A stretch of DNA of 64,000 bases from the NCBI RefSeq assembly GCF_013371085.1, contig NZ_JABWCV010000015.1, forward strand, positions 1-64,000. Direction: 5' to 3'. Made by a program: the position numbers and the translations under genes. The notes beneath the pieces are model-generated. The model was not told where the DNA came from. It was given only the letters and a program-made list of their open reading frames with translations, and searched no databases. The stretch is from Vreelandella maris. GTDB lineage: Bacteria > Pseudomonadota > Gammaproteobacteria > Pseudomonadales > Halomonadaceae. Positions 16,366 to 27,524 of the stretch are shown piece by piece; positions within the stretch are counted from its first letter, which is position 1; every line of letters begins with the position of its first letter.

Positions 16366-17631
16366 ATGCAACGCATTGCCGTTATCGGTGGTGGTATCAC
16401 CGGCATTACCAGCGCCTACGCCCTGGCCAAACGTGGCTATCAGGTCACCGTGTTTGAAAAACATCGTTACGCCGCCATGGAGACCTCGTTCGCCAACGGT
16501 GGTCAGCTCTCGGCCTCGAATGCCGAAGTGTGGAACCACTGGCCCACCGTGATCAAGGGCATGCGCTGGATGCTCCGAAACGACGCCCCGCTGCTGGTCA
16601 ACCCTCGCCCCAGCTGGCACAAGCTCAGTTGGTTTGGCGAATTTATCGCCTCGATTCCCCGCTACTCTGAGAACACTACCGAGACCGCGCGGCTGGCGAT
16701 TGCGGCACGCGAGCATCTGTTTCAGTGGGCGCAGGAAGAGCAAATCGATTTTGATTTAAAGCAGAAAGGCATTCTGCATATTTACCGCGATAAAGCGGGC
16801 TATGACCACGCCGCCAAGGTCTCACAACTGCTCAGCAAAGGCGGCCTGGAACGCCGGGCAGTCACCCCTGATGAGATGCGCACCATTGAGCCGACGCTGG
16901 CGGGCAACTACTACGGTGGTTTCTTTACTGAAAGCGATGCCACGGGCGATATTCATAAGTTTACCCACGGCCTGGCTCAAGCCGCCGAGCGCCGCGGCGT
17001 AACGCTTAAATATGGCCACAGCGTGCAGGATCTAGGCGCGGACGAAAAGCACACCTGGGTCACCGCCACCATTGAAGGCGAGGCTGACGGTGAACCGGTA
17101 CGTGAAACATTCGATAGTGTGGTGGTCTGCGCCGGGGTGGGCAGCCGCGCCCTGGCTGCCAAACTGGGTGACCGGGTCAATATCTACCCGGTCAAAGGCT
17201 ACTCGATCACCGTGCAGCTCGATGACGCCGCCTCTCAGCAGGCCTCGCCTACTGTGAGCCTGCTGGATGATGAAACCAAATTGGTGACCAGCCGCCTAGG
17301 CGATGAACGCTTTCGCATCGCGGGGACCGCCGAATTCAACGGCTTCAATCGCGATATTCGCGACAACCGTATCCGCCCGCTAATCCGCTGGGTGGAAGAG
17401 TGCTTCCCCGGCGTCAGCACCCGGCGCGTAGTGCCCTGGGCAGGGCTACGCCCGATGCTTCCCAACATGCTGCCTAAGGTCGGCCCCGGCAAATTACCCA
17501 CCGTGTTCTACAACACCGGCCACGGCCACCTGGGCTGGACGCTCTCTGCGATTACCGCCGATATGCTGGCGGATGCGGTGCAAGCGGCGGAAGAAGCATC
17601 GGCACCAGCGAGAGCATCACACTCAGTGTGA
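16366..17631 (+). CDS. dadA: DadA-type D-amino acid dehydrogenase
   Basis: This FAD-dependent dehydrogenase deaminates D-amino acids, passing electrons to the respiratory chain. The FAD site IAVIGGGITGITSAYALAKRG is at the N-terminus, given in parts as IAVIGGGITG and ITSAYALAKRG. NGGQLSASNAEVW and the C-terminal FYNTGHGHLGWTLS are typical of DadA. The length of 421 residues fits. The Shine-Dalgarno GGAG is ten bases before the ATG. The tandem glycine riboswitch directly upstream suggests induction by glycine, so the enzyme may act on glycine or on D-amino acids made from it. No alanine racemase gene is adjacent, unlike dadAX operons. Confidence 0.85.
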   Translation: MQRIAVIGGGITGITSAYALAKRGYQVTVFEKHRYAAMETSFANGGQLSASNAEVWNHWPTVIKGMRWMLRNDAPLLVNPRPSWHKLSWFGEFIASIPRYSENTTETARLAIAAREHLFQWAQEEQIDFDLKQKGILHIYRDKAGYDHAAKVSQLLSKGGLERRAVTPDEMRTIEPTLAGNYYGGFFTESDATGDIHKFTHGLAQAAERRGVTLKYGHSVQDLGADEKHTWVTATIEGEADGEPVRETFDSVVVCAGVGSRALAAKLGDRVNIYPVKGYSITVQLDDAASQQASPTVSLLDDETKLVTSRLGDERFRIAGTAEFNGFNRDIRDNRIRPLIRWVEECFPGVSTRRVVPWAGLRPMLPNMLPKVGPGKLPTVFYNTGHGHLGWTLSAITADMLADAVQAAEEASAPARASHSV

Positions 17632-17648
17632 CGTGCTGGAATAAATCA

Positions 17649-17671
17649 GGAGGGGGCATTCCCTCCTTTTT
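17649..17671 (+). terminator. Rho-independent terminator after dadA
   Basis: The stem GGAGGG (17649-17654) and CCCTCC (17661-17666) is followed by five T. Confidence 0.85.
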
Positions 17672-17673
17672 AA

Positions 17674-18021
17674 TTAAACGGCGGGTGCTTTGGCAATAAT
17701 GCGCTTGGCTGCCTCACTGCGGGCAAGGTTGGCATGGGCGGGGGCAATGGTACACAGGCTGGCAGCCTGGGCTTGAATCGCGCTCACCACTTTTTTGTGT
17801 TGGTGACCGATATTGGTATTCGCTAATTGACTACTAAAATCCAAATACGACTGTCCTGCATAATCCCATACCCGGCACCCTTGAGCGCACGCGATAACCA
17901 TTGGATCTAAACTGCCTTGCTGTGCCCAGGAGTGGAACACATACTGACGGTCCAGGCTGTGTACATAGCGGTTATCCGCATCCTGTTGGGTTGAGTAAGA
18001 AGCGGCAAGATTGGCATTCAT
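17674..18021 (-). pseudogene. Truncated class III aminotransferase (N-terminal remnant)
   Basis: The 115 residues match the N-terminus of PLP class III aminotransferases: VFHSWAQQGSLDPMVIACAQGCRVWDYAGQSYLDFSSQLANTNIGH, seen as VFHSWAQQG, RVWDYAGQSYLDF and QLANTNIGHQHKK. The frame ends SEAAKRIIAKAPAV and stops just where the family continues into its FFTNxGxEANE cofactor-binding segment. The PLP lysine domain is missing entirely. The stop is three bases from the dadA terminator, so a deletion joined to that terminator is likely. ATG 18021 has AGGG upstream. It cannot be catalytic alone. Confidence 0.8.
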
Positions 18022-18168
18022 AACAAGCACCCTGTTTAATCCATAAGGAAATAGCGTGCTTGCCAGCCTAGTGAGTTCGACCCATTAAGCTGTAGGGCCA
18101 ATCATCACGTACCCAGGGGACAGATGCGATGTCACACCGGCTATTGCCAACTGGCTCTAAAGGCTTGA

Positions 18169-19928
<1,760 letters not shown>

Positions 19929-19964
19929 TCTATTTACTCATCCCTGTGAAATAGTCGTGCGGTC

Positions 19965-19989
19965 ATATGGCTGAACATAGCAGCCATAT
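19965..19989. promoter_or_regulatory. Inverted repeat in the leader of the diguanylate cyclase gene
   Basis: ATATGGCTG (19965-19973) and CAGCCATAT (19981-19989) are perfect 9-bp arms around a 7-base centre, 37 bases before the start codon at 19928. It may be an operator or an RNA hairpin. The remaining sequence to 20213 is AT-rich, and I see no gene in it. Confidence 0.5.
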
Positions 19990-20213
19990 TGTTAGGCATC
20001 AGCACCATTGCCATATCTATGCGGGTACTCACCTCTGCCACCGCGAGATTTCACGCCATATTTAACACCAAAGTTACTCTTATGATATTATTCATTACAA
20101 TTCATTAACATAACGTAGGCTATGTCTCTCCAAAAAACAAATGCCGATAGGGTCTTTTGTTCAGAACATGCTTTTCAGCAATGGCTGCACCATAGCAGGC
20201 ATTTACCGCCAGC

Positions 20214-21089
20214 CTAGCGCCGCTGCTCCAATACGCCAATCACTTCAGGCACCGCCAGCGAACTGTCGTCGATTGATGTATAAAGCGCATGAACGGCACC
20301 GGCAACTCCACGCTCTACTCCCAGCTCATTGGTCATGGTGTGATAGTAACCGAGATCCTTGCTGGCATTGGCAACCGTAAATCTGAAACCCGAAGGGTCA
20401 TTTTCAGCAATGTAAGGGCGTAACCGCTCAAGCACCACCCCGCCCCCACCGCCGGCCCCAAGCACCTCTAGTAAGGCGGTATCACTTATCCCCGCTTTGC
20501 GAGAAGCAGCCGTGGCTTCGGCGAGTACCGCAGAAAAGCCTAACGAGACAAAGTTATGCAGCAACTTGAGGGTGTGCCCTGCGCCTACATCCCCCGCATG
20601 GGCTATATTTTCGGCAAACCCTTGCAGCAGAGGCAGCGTTTCATCGAACAGTGGCTTCGGTGCACCGACAATCAAGTTGAGCCGCCCTTCCGCCGCTTCT
20701 TTCGGCGTGCGCGTCATTGCCGCATCCATAAAGCGTCCGCCCGCCTCTGTGACTCGGGCAGCGACTTTTTCTGTCGAACTAGGTAGAGCAGTGGAGCAAT
20801 CCACCACAATACTGCCAGGAGTTAGCCCTTCTAATACGCCGTTGGGTTCAAACAGCACGGCTTCTACTTGAGGTGAGCCGGTAACACACAGAATGACCAC
20901 CTCTGCGCGCTGTGCCACTTCCCGACCTGAGCTCAGCGCGGTGGCGCCAGCGACCACTAGATCATCCACTGGCTGATTACCTGGGTGTTCAAGAAAACAT
21001 ACCTGATGGCCTGCACGTAACAGGCTACTGGCGATCCCATGGCCCATCAGACCAACGCCGACGATGCCTACCTGGCGAGTTGTTGTCAT
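20214..21089 (-). CDS. Beta-hydroxyacid dehydrogenase (3-hydroxyisobutyrate dehydrogenase family)
   Basis: The NAD-binding Rossmann motif GIVGVGLMGHGIASSLLRAGH is at the N-terminus (GVGLMGHG core). MTRTPKEAAEGRLNLIVGA is the substrate-site segment. The catalytic Lys is in GHTLKLLHNF. The length of 291 residues is usual. It is the last gene of the tetronate operon, 30 bases after the aldehyde dehydrogenase, so it probably oxidises a related hydroxy acid or reduces a semialdehyde such as tartronate semialdehyde. It is a paralogue of LtnD in the same locus. Which substrate it uses cannot be told from sequence. Confidence 0.8.
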   Translation of the reverse strand: MTTTRQVGIVGVGLMGHGIASSLLRAGHQVCFLEHPGNQPVDDLVVAGATALSSGREVAQRAEVVILCVTGSPQVEAVLFEPNGVLEGLTPGSIVVDCSTALPSSTEKVAARVTEAGGRFMDAAMTRTPKEAAEGRLNLIVGAPKPLFDETLPLLQGFAENIAHAGDVGAGHTLKLLHNFVSLGFSAVLAEATAASRKAGISDTALLEVLGAGGGGGVVLERLRPYIAENDPSGFRFTVANASKDLGYYHTMTNELGVERGVAGAVHALYTSIDDSSLAVPEVIGVLEQRR

Positions 21090-21119
21090 TATGATGACTC
21101 CTTTTACTTGGTTACTGTC

Positions 21120-22580
21120 CTAGCCGTGTTTGATAGCGACGGTCTTGATTCGAGTATAGCTCCGCAAGCCTTCAAAGCCCTTTTCCCGGCCGTGCCCGGA
21201 GCGCCCAATGCCACCAAAAGGTAGTTCAACACCACCGGCGGCGCCGTAATTATTGATGAACACCTGGCCACTGCGAATACCTTTGGCCAAGCGCAGCTGA
21301 CGTCCGCCGTCACGCGTCCAGATACCGGCACACAGGCCAAAATCGGTGGCATTAGCGAGTGCTAGCGCTTCGGCTTCGTCCTCAAACACCTGCACCACCA
21401 GTACCGGGCCAAACAGCTCTTCGCGCAGTACTTCATGCCCATCAGGAATATCGGTCAGCAGTTGAGGGAGTACAAAGTGACCACCACCCGGTGCGCTCGG
21501 CGCTAGCTCGCCTATGGCCGCAACGCGAATGCCATCGGCTTTGGCCGCCGCCAACCGTTCTTCCAGTTTGGCTTTTTGGCGCGCATTGATCAGCGGCCCA
21601 CAGTCGGCGTCGGCTTCACCCGCATCACAGCGCAAAGCAGCAAAGCGCTCACACAGATTGGCCACCACGCTATCGGCGATTTCACGCTGCACCAGCAGGC
21701 GGCTACCCGCTGAACAGGTCTGACCAGCATTTTGGATAATCCCGCGCACCACGGCAGGCAGCGCTTCCTCTAAATCCGCATCGGCAAACACTAGCTGAGG
21801 CGATTTCCCCCCTAGCTCCAACGTGACCGGCACATGGTGCTGGGCGGCCGCTTGGGCGACATGGGTACCAGTCTCAGGTGAGCCGGTGAAGGAGAGATGA
21901 TCAATTAGGGGATGGGCGGCAAGCGCTGCGCCTGCTTCATAACCAAAGCCTGGCACAACGTTGAGTGCTCCCGCCGGAAGCCCATTACTTACAGCCAGTT
22001 CTGCCAAGCGCAGCACGCTTAAACAGGCATCTTCGGCGGGCTTAAGCACCACACAGTTACCTGCCGCCAGCGCGGCAGCCACGCAGCGCCCGAATATCTG
22101 AGAAGGATAATTCCAGGGAATAATCTGCGCACATACGCCGTAAGGCTCGCGCAGGGTCATGACCGTGAAGTCGGTCTCAAAGGGAATGGTTTCACCGTGA
22201 AGCTTGTCCGCCGCACCGCCATAAAAGCGGAAGTAGCGAGCACAGGCGGATATATCCCCTTTGGCTTGCGTCATCGGCTTACCGGTATCGGCACACTCGA
22301 GCTGTGCTAGCTGTTCATGATGCGCCTCAATCACATCGGCAAAACGCAGCAGCCATTCGCTACGCTGCCGGGCTGACCAGCGAGCCCACTCGCCTAACTG
22401 GCCGGAAAATGCCTGACGCGCTGCCTGCACGGCGGCATCGACCTCTTCCATCTGGCTACGCGCAATACGCGCTAAAGGGTCACCCGTGGCGGGGGCTTCT
22501 ACCTGTAGCGTAGCGGCGGTCGTTACCCACTCTCCACCAATCAACGCCTGCTGTGGCGGTAAGGTCATTGAATGCGACAT
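21120..22580 (-). CDS. Aldehyde dehydrogenase of the tetronate locus
   Basis: This 486-residue NAD(P)-dependent aldehyde dehydrogenase has IIPWNYPSQ and VVLKPAEDA for cofactor binding, the general base Glu in TLELGGKSPQ, and the nucleophile Cys in NAGQTCSAGSR. The start has AAAGGAG upstream. It lies between the TRAP genes and a hydroxyacid dehydrogenase, all in one direction. A likely job is oxidising an aldose-derived aldehyde, for example a C4 aldehyde, into the acid that feeds the OtnKC route. That role is inferred from context alone. Confidence 0.85.
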   Translation of the reverse strand: MSHSMTLPPQQALIGGEWVTTAATLQVEAPATGDPLARIARSQMEEVDAAVQAARQAFSGQLGEWARWSARQRSEWLLRFADVIEAHHEQLAQLECADTGKPMTQAKGDISACARYFRFYGGAADKLHGETIPFETDFTVMTLREPYGVCAQIIPWNYPSQIFGRCVAAALAAGNCVVLKPAEDACLSVLRLAELAVSNGLPAGALNVVPGFGYEAGAALAAHPLIDHLSFTGSPETGTHVAQAAAQHHVPVTLELGGKSPQLVFADADLEEALPAVVRGIIQNAGQTCSAGSRLLVQREIADSVVANLCERFAALRCDAGEADADCGPLINARQKAKLEERLAAAKADGIRVAAIGELAPSAPGGGHFVLPQLLTDIPDGHEVLREELFGPVLVVQVFEDEAEALALANATDFGLCAGIWTRDGGRQLRLAKGIRSGQVFINNYGAAGGVELPFGGIGRSGHGREKGFEGLRSYTRIKTVAIKHG

Positions 22581-22631
22581 TAAATACTCCTTTTATTGTC
22601 GTTGTTTTTGCTCACTGTACATAACGACTTA

Positions 22632-23909
22632 CTAACCATAGAAGATGTTTACCAACCCCATGGAAATCCACGGCATATAGGTAATCGCCATGAGGCAGGC
22701 CAGCACCACCAGCACAAAGCGCACCAGCCAGGGCAGCATCTGATCAATCGATATTTTGGCGACCGCACAGGCAGCAAACAGGTTCACGCCCAACGGCGGG
22801 GTGATCATGCCCAGAGCCAGATTAACCACCATGACCAGGCCAAAATGGACGGGATGAATACCGAACTGAATAGCGATCGGCGTTAAGATGGGCGCCAGCA
22901 CCAAAATAGCGGCGGAAGTTTCAATAAACATGCCGACGACTAACAGCAACGCATTGACCACCAGCAGAAACATCAGCGGGTCATTGATGGTGCTGGTGAC
23001 AAGAGTGGCAATTTGCGCAGGCAGCCCCGTTCGGCTGAGCAGAAAGCTAAAGAGCGAGGCGGCGGCGATAATCAGCATGACCGCAGCGGTAGAGACAACG
23101 CTCTGGCGCATAATTGGCCAGAGGTCGTCGACTTTTAGTTCCCGGTAGTAGAAACCACCCACGATCAGCGCAAAAAACACGGCCACGGCGGAGGCCTCCG
23201 TCGGGGTAAATACCCCACCATAGATACCCCCAATCACGACCACCGGCATCAGCATCGCAACCCAGGCACGCTTCACCGAGACCATAAAACCGGTGCTGTC
23301 TTTATAGTCGTCTTTTCCGTAGCCCCGCACTTTGCAGAACAGGTAGAGAAAGAGGATCAGAGCACAGCCAATCAGTATGCCGGGGCCAATGCCCGCTAGA
23401 AACAGCTGTCCGATAGAGGTATCGGTACTCACGCCGTAAAGGATCAAGGGAATCGAGGGTGGGATCAGCACCCCAAGCTCTGCTGAGGAAGCCTGTATGG
23501 AGGCAGCCAGCGGCTTGGGATAACCATGCTTGACCATGGCGGGAATCAAGATAGCCCCGATCGCAAACGTAGTGGCCACGCTGGAACCGGACACCGCCGC
23601 AAACATCATGCAGGTCAGTACGCAGGACATGGCCAGCCCGCCCTGCACCCGGCCAACGATGGATTTTGCCAGGTCCACCAAGCGCTGGGAGATGCCCCCC
23701 GCGGCCATCAGATTTCCGGCGAGGATAAAAAAAGGAATCGCCATTAGCGGAAATTTATCGATACCGATAAACATCTGCTGAGGCACCAGCAGCAGTGGCA
23801 GACGCGTGAAGAATTCAATGCCGATAATCGAGGCCAGGATTATCGAAATCGCAATCGGCACCCCGAAGGTAAACAGAATGATCAGCGACAGGCCGATAAC
23901 CATGTTCAT
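22632..23909 (-). CDS. TRAP transporter large permease (DctM)
   Basis: The 425-residue, 12-helix membrane subunit has the DctM pattern: FAAVSGSSVATTFAIGAI and LIPPSIPLILYGVSTDTSIGQLFLAGIGPG, seen as the PPSIPLILYG core. It forms the sodium-driven channel with the small subunit, whose gene it overlaps by four bases. In this locus the substrate is probably a tetronate such as L-threonate or D-erythronate. Confidence 0.93.
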   Translation of the reverse strand: MNMVIGLSLIILFTFGVPIAISIILASIIGIEFFTRLPLLLVPQQMFIGIDKFPLMAIPFFILAGNLMAAGGISQRLVDLAKSIVGRVQGGLAMSCVLTCMMFAAVSGSSVATTFAIGAILIPAMVKHGYPKPLAASIQASSAELGVLIPPSIPLILYGVSTDTSIGQLFLAGIGPGILIGCALILFLYLFCKVRGYGKDDYKDSTGFMVSVKRAWVAMLMPVVVIGGIYGGVFTPTEASAVAVFFALIVGGFYYRELKVDDLWPIMRQSVVSTAAVMLIIAAASLFSFLLSRTGLPAQIATLVTSTINDPLMFLLVVNALLLVVGMFIETSAAILVLAPILTPIAIQFGIHPVHFGLVMVVNLALGMITPPLGVNLFAACAVAKISIDQMLPWLVRFVLVVLACLMAITYMPWISMGLVNIFYG

Positions 23910-24469
23910 GGCTGTACCTCCCGCTCTGATCGCGGCGCACCCTGGGATGCTTCAGCCTCCGGCACGATCTCGCTATTTTCAGGGCCCACCTTTTCCCGGC
24001 CAGCAAGCTGCGCGAGCAGCCTCGCCACCACGGCCACAATGGCAAAGCTAGAGCCCGTCGGAATCGCTGCATACGCCCACGCCATCGAGATGTTCATTCC
24101 TGACATGGTTTGATTGCTCACCCGCATGGTCATTTGAATGCCATAGTGAATCAGCACCACCAACACCAGCAGGCAGCACACCACAATGGCAACTTCCAGT
24201 AGTCTCAGAAAGCGCGCGGGCACTAGCTTATAAACGACCTCTACCGCCATCATATAACCGCCCCTGAAGGTGGCGGCAGCGGCCAGAAACACACACCAGA
24301 TCATAGCCGCTCGGGAAGCCACTTCCGTCCAGGTCGAAGGCGCATTGAAGACAAATCGGGTGAGCACCTGATAAAAACTGAGCGTCACCGAGATCGCCAG
24401 CATCGCCACGGCAAGCAGCATAGCGAGCCGGGTTAACTGGCGCTCAAAACGAAGAAAGACCGCTAGCAT
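23906..24469 (-). CDS. TRAP transporter small permease (DctQ)
   Basis: The 187 residues contain four membrane helices and the DctQ features FVFNAPSTWTEVASRAAMIW and FLAAAATFRGGYMMAVEVVY. It has a charged cytoplasmic tail. Its stop overlaps the dctM start by four bases, and the binding-protein gene lies 71 bases upstream. Confidence 0.9.
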   Translation of the reverse strand: MLAVFLRFERQLTRLAMLLAVAMLAISVTLSFYQVLTRFVFNAPSTWTEVASRAAMIWCVFLAAAATFRGGYMMAVEVVYKLVPARFLRLLEVAIVVCCLLVLVVLIHYGIQMTMRVSNQTMSGMNISMAWAYAAIPTGSSFAIVAVVARLLAQLAGREKVGPENSEIVPEAEASQGAPRSEREVQP

Positions 24470-24540
24470 AAGAAGTCACCATGCCAAAGCGGCCTCCGAG
24501 ATGCCGGAGGCCGAGGTAGGGAAGCGCTTGTCAGGGTTAC

Positions 24541-25554
24541 TTAACAACCGCTGGCTGTTTCCTGAACACGCTCAAGCATTTCAGTGCCGTATTCCGAGGT
24601 AAATATCTCATAGGCAGGCTGTACCGCTTCCTGGAAGGGGGCGATATCGATATCGATTTTTACCGTCATGCCATTCTCTTCCAGCAGCGCTACCCCTTCA
24701 CGCTCTAGGCGCGAAACTTCTTCCCGGGTTGCCTGAGCAGAGGCCGCAGCGGCCTCCATAAACCAACCACGCTCCTCATCACTTAAACCGTCCAGCAGAA
24801 TGGGTGACCCCAGCACGATGGCCGGTGAGTAGACATGCCCGGTGAGCGAGAGGTAGTCCTGCACTTCCCAGAAGTTGGTGGCGACGATAACGGTAATAGG
24901 GTTTTCCTGACCATCGACAGTGCCCTGCTGAAGCGCGGTGAACAGCTCAGGGAACGCCATCGGTGTTGGGCGGGCACCCATCTGGCGGAACGCTTCCTGG
25001 TGTACCGCGTTCTCCATGGTGCGTACGCGCAAGCCCTCGGCATCCGCGGGCGTGGCGATCTCGCGTTGGCTATTGGTTAGGTGGCGAAACCCATTTTCAG
25101 ACCACGCCAAACCCACCAAGTCGTGCTCGCCCATTTTTTCCAACAGCTCATCGCCCAGTTCGCTATCCAACACGCAGCGAGCCTGGTCGTAGTTTTCAAA
25201 CAGGAACGGCAGGTCGAGCACATAGCTTTCCGGTACAAAGTTACCCAGCGGACCAGTGGAGGTAATCACCACGTCGACCGTGCCGATCTGCAGGCCTTCG
25301 ATCATCTCCCGTTCGCCGCCCAGCGACCCAGAAGTGTGCTCGGTAACCGTGAACTCGCCATCGGATAATCGCTCCAGCGTCTCTTTAAACGCATCAGCAC
25401 CTACCGAGTAGTGCGAGGTCGAGGAGAGTGTATGGCCAAGGTTCACTTCCGTTGCGGCGTGGGCCTGAAGTGCCATACCGGCGGTTGCGATCCCACTGAT
25501 TGCCGCTACCAGGACATGGCGTTTAAATGCCAGTTTCACATGTTGTTTAGTCAT
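24541..25554 (-). CDS. TRAP transporter substrate-binding protein (DctP)
   Basis: This periplasmic binding protein has a signal peptide ending in ALQAHAATEV. ATG 25554 was chosen because GAGGG lies about nine bases upstream; the frame opens at 25590. Family features are GEREMIEGLQIGTVDVVITSTGPLG, the carboxylate-binding Arg in GLRVRTMENAVH, and FPELFTALQQGTVDGQENP, each seen as a core motif. The leader carries AACAATAA, one of the CA-rich motifs that recur in this operon. The ligand is probably a sugar acid. Confidence 0.92.
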   Translation of the reverse strand: MTKQHVKLAFKRHVLVAAISGIATAGMALQAHAATEVNLGHTLSSTSHYSVGADAFKETLERLSDGEFTVTEHTSGSLGGEREMIEGLQIGTVDVVITSTGPLGNFVPESYVLDLPFLFENYDQARCVLDSELGDELLEKMGEHDLVGLAWSENGFRHLTNSQREIATPADAEGLRVRTMENAVHQEAFRQMGARPTPMAFPELFTALQQGTVDGQENPITVIVATNFWEVQDYLSLTGHVYSPAIVLGSPILLDGLSDEERGWFMEAAAASAQATREEVSRLEREGVALLEENGMTVKIDIDIAPFQEAVQPAYEIFTSEYGTEMLERVQETASGC

Positions 25555-25657
25555 TGTAGTGCCCTCTTTTATTGTTGTGAGGGTGGTCATTGAGGCAACT
25601 TACCCGATCGCGGGGGTCGCCCAGGCAGTTTCCTACCGTTACGGATAGGAGAGGAAG

Positions 25658-26620
25658 TCACGGCTGTTCAGAAACGAACGCATCAATGATCTGCTTGAAG
25701 TTGTCATCGCCGACAAAGCCAAGCTGCTTGGCTTTCGTGGTTTCAAACCGGGCGGGCCAACTTGCCACAATGGCTTCAATGCGTGGGTCGGGTTCATGAC
25801 GTACCAGTGAAAGCGCTTTTTCTCCCGCGACGTCACCCAGCGCTTTAAGCATTTGGGCCACCGTGACGGTGATGCCCGGCAGCATAAAGGCTCTAAAAGG
25901 CGCCAGCGCCTCACTTGGCACCTCAGCACCATGGATTAGCGCATCCACCACCTTGCCTGGCGACATCACAAACACCGGAAACTCAACGGGCACCGGGCAA
26001 ACCGCCTCTTCGCCATTGAGCGGCTCACGCAGAATGCTGGAAGCAAAGCTGGAGGCCGCGGCGTTCGGTCGGCCAGGACGAATCACAATGGTCGGCAGGC
26101 GCAGCACTAGGCCGTCGATAAGCCCACGGCGGCTGTAATCGTTGATGAGCAGCTCACACATGGCTTTTTGGGCGCCGTAGGAATTTTGCGGATGGAGTGC
26201 CGTCATATCATCCAACACTTCCGGCAGCTCACCGCCGTATGCCGCCACGGAGCTGGCCATAATCAAGCGAGTATCGGTCAGTGACTGCTTCCGGCAGCCT
26301 TCCAACAGCGCCCGCGTGGCATCGAAATTAACCCGCATACCGAGTTCCAAATCGGCTTCTGCGGCAGAGCTCACTACCGCCGCGAGGTGATAAATAACGT
26401 CAGGGCGTTGTTCCAGTACGCTATCCAGTGCGCCGGACTCGGTAATATCCAGCGCCCTTGATGTCACAGTGACGTTTCCCGAATCAGGCAAAGGTGCTTC
26501 TATCTGATCAATTAGCGTTAGCCTAGTAATCGGCTGCTGGCGAAGCTCACCTCTAGTCAGCAGCTGTTGCACTAACCGTTGGCCTAGAAAGCCTGCCGCA
26601 CCGGTAATGGCTATATGCAT
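25658..26620 (-). CDS. denD: D-erythronate dehydrogenase
   Basis: DenD is an extended SDR/epimerase-fold enzyme that oxidises D-erythronate at C2 with NAD. Seen in the 320 residues: ITGAAGFLGQRLVQQLL for cofactor, MASSVAAYGG, and the YGAQK catalytic pair (NSYGAQKAMCELL). RLPTIVIRPGRPNAAASSF is characteristic of the DenD group. It lies upstream of the TRAP genes and downstream of otnI, the same set described for the DUF1537 acid-sugar pathways. Assignment rests on motif pattern and locus. Confidence 0.85.
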   Translation of the reverse strand: MHIAITGAAGFLGQRLVQQLLTRGELRQQPITRLTLIDQIEAPLPDSGNVTVTSRALDITESGALDSVLEQRPDVIYHLAAVVSSAAEADLELGMRVNFDATRALLEGCRKQSLTDTRLIMASSVAAYGGELPEVLDDMTALHPQNSYGAQKAMCELLINDYSRRGLIDGLVLRLPTIVIRPGRPNAAASSFASSILREPLNGEEAVCPVPVEFPVFVMSPGKVVDALIHGAEVPSEALAPFRAFMLPGITVTVAQMLKALGDVAGEKALSLVRHEPDPRIEAIVASWPARFETTKAKQLGFVGDDNFKQIIDAFVSEQP

Positions 26621-26686
26621 CGTTTTCTCCTATGCACTGTTGTTATTGTTTGCGTTTTTCTCGTTTGTTATTTGGCCTGGCGAATA

Positions 26687-27484
26687 TCAGTGAGTGGTTA
26701 ACCCCCAAGCTTCGCCCCACCCTAGCCCCGCACGGGTTTCTGCCTTGGGGCGATACTCACAGCCGATCCAGCCGGAGTAGCCCAGCGCACTCAATCGCTC
26801 AAAAATGGCGGGGTAGTGCACTTCTCCAACATTCGGCTCGTGGCGCTCGGGCACACCTGCCACTTGGATATGGCCGATGGCGCTGAACTGGCGTTCAAGG
26901 TGGCGAATCAAATCGCCATCCATGATCTGGCAGTGGTAGAGATCAAACTGTAACTTGAGATTTTCCGCCCCCACTTCTTCCAGCACTGCCATGGCTTGCG
27001 CTTGGCGAGACAGGAAAAATCCCGGCATATCGCGGGTATTGATGGGTTCGATGAGTACCTCTCGACCGGCTTTTGCCGCCTCACCCGCCGCAAAACGCAA
27101 ATTGCGAACATAGGTCGCCTGATGCTCAGCTTTCGTCGCAGCATCGGCACCTTCAGGTAACAGGCCCGCCATGGCATGCACGCGGGGGCAGTTGAGCGCC
27201 TCGGCATAACGCAGAGCCTCTACCACCGAGTCACGAAACTCCCCTTCTCGACCAGGCAGGCTTGCCAGCCCCCGTTCTCCGTCATCCCAATCTCCTGGCG
27301 GCAGGTTGAACAGCACCTGTTCCAACTGCGTTTCCTGCAGCGCATGGCGCAACTCTTCCGGAGAAAACGCATAGGGAAATAGATATTCGACACCTTTAAA
27401 GCCCGCGTCCGCAGCGGCAGCAAAGCGATCGATAAAGGCGTGCTCGTTAAACAGCATGCTGAGGTTGGCGGCTAATCGAATCAT
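26687..27484 (-). CDS. otnI: 2-oxo-tetronate isomerase
   Basis: OtnI converts 2-oxo-tetronate to 3-oxo-tetronate. The 265-residue TIM barrel belongs to the hydroxypyruvate isomerase group: [45 protein letters not shown] and [15 protein letters not shown], with the metal-site Glu and His visible. Its leader has AACAACAA just before the start. It lies 40 bases after otnC, in one transcript. Confidence 0.88.
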   Translation of the reverse strand: MIRLAANLSMLFNEHAFIDRFAAAADAGFKGVEYLFPYAFSPEELRHALQETQLEQVLFNLPPGDWDDGERGLASLPGREGEFRDSVVEALRYAEALNCPRVHAMAGLLPEGADAATKAEHQATYVRNLRFAAGEAAKAGREVLIEPINTRDMPGFFLSRQAQAMAVLEEVGAENLKLQFDLYHCQIMDGDLIRHLERQFSAIGHIQVAGVPERHEPNVGEVHYPAIFERLSALGYSGWIGCEYRPKAETRAGLGWGEAWGLTTH

Positions 27485-27524
27485 CGTGGTGCTCTTGTTG
27501 TTAAGTACGCTATTAAATTTGTAG

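Noticed and set aside
20139..20204. Terminator after the tetronate operon, AAATGCC with GGCATTT
   Set aside because: The arms are about 50 bases apart and the stem is only 7 bp, although a T-rich stretch follows on the minus strand; not strong enough to list.
25639..25657. CCTACCG/CGGATAGG imperfect hairpin between denD and dctP
   Set aside because: Imperfect stem with no T-tract in either direction; could be chance.
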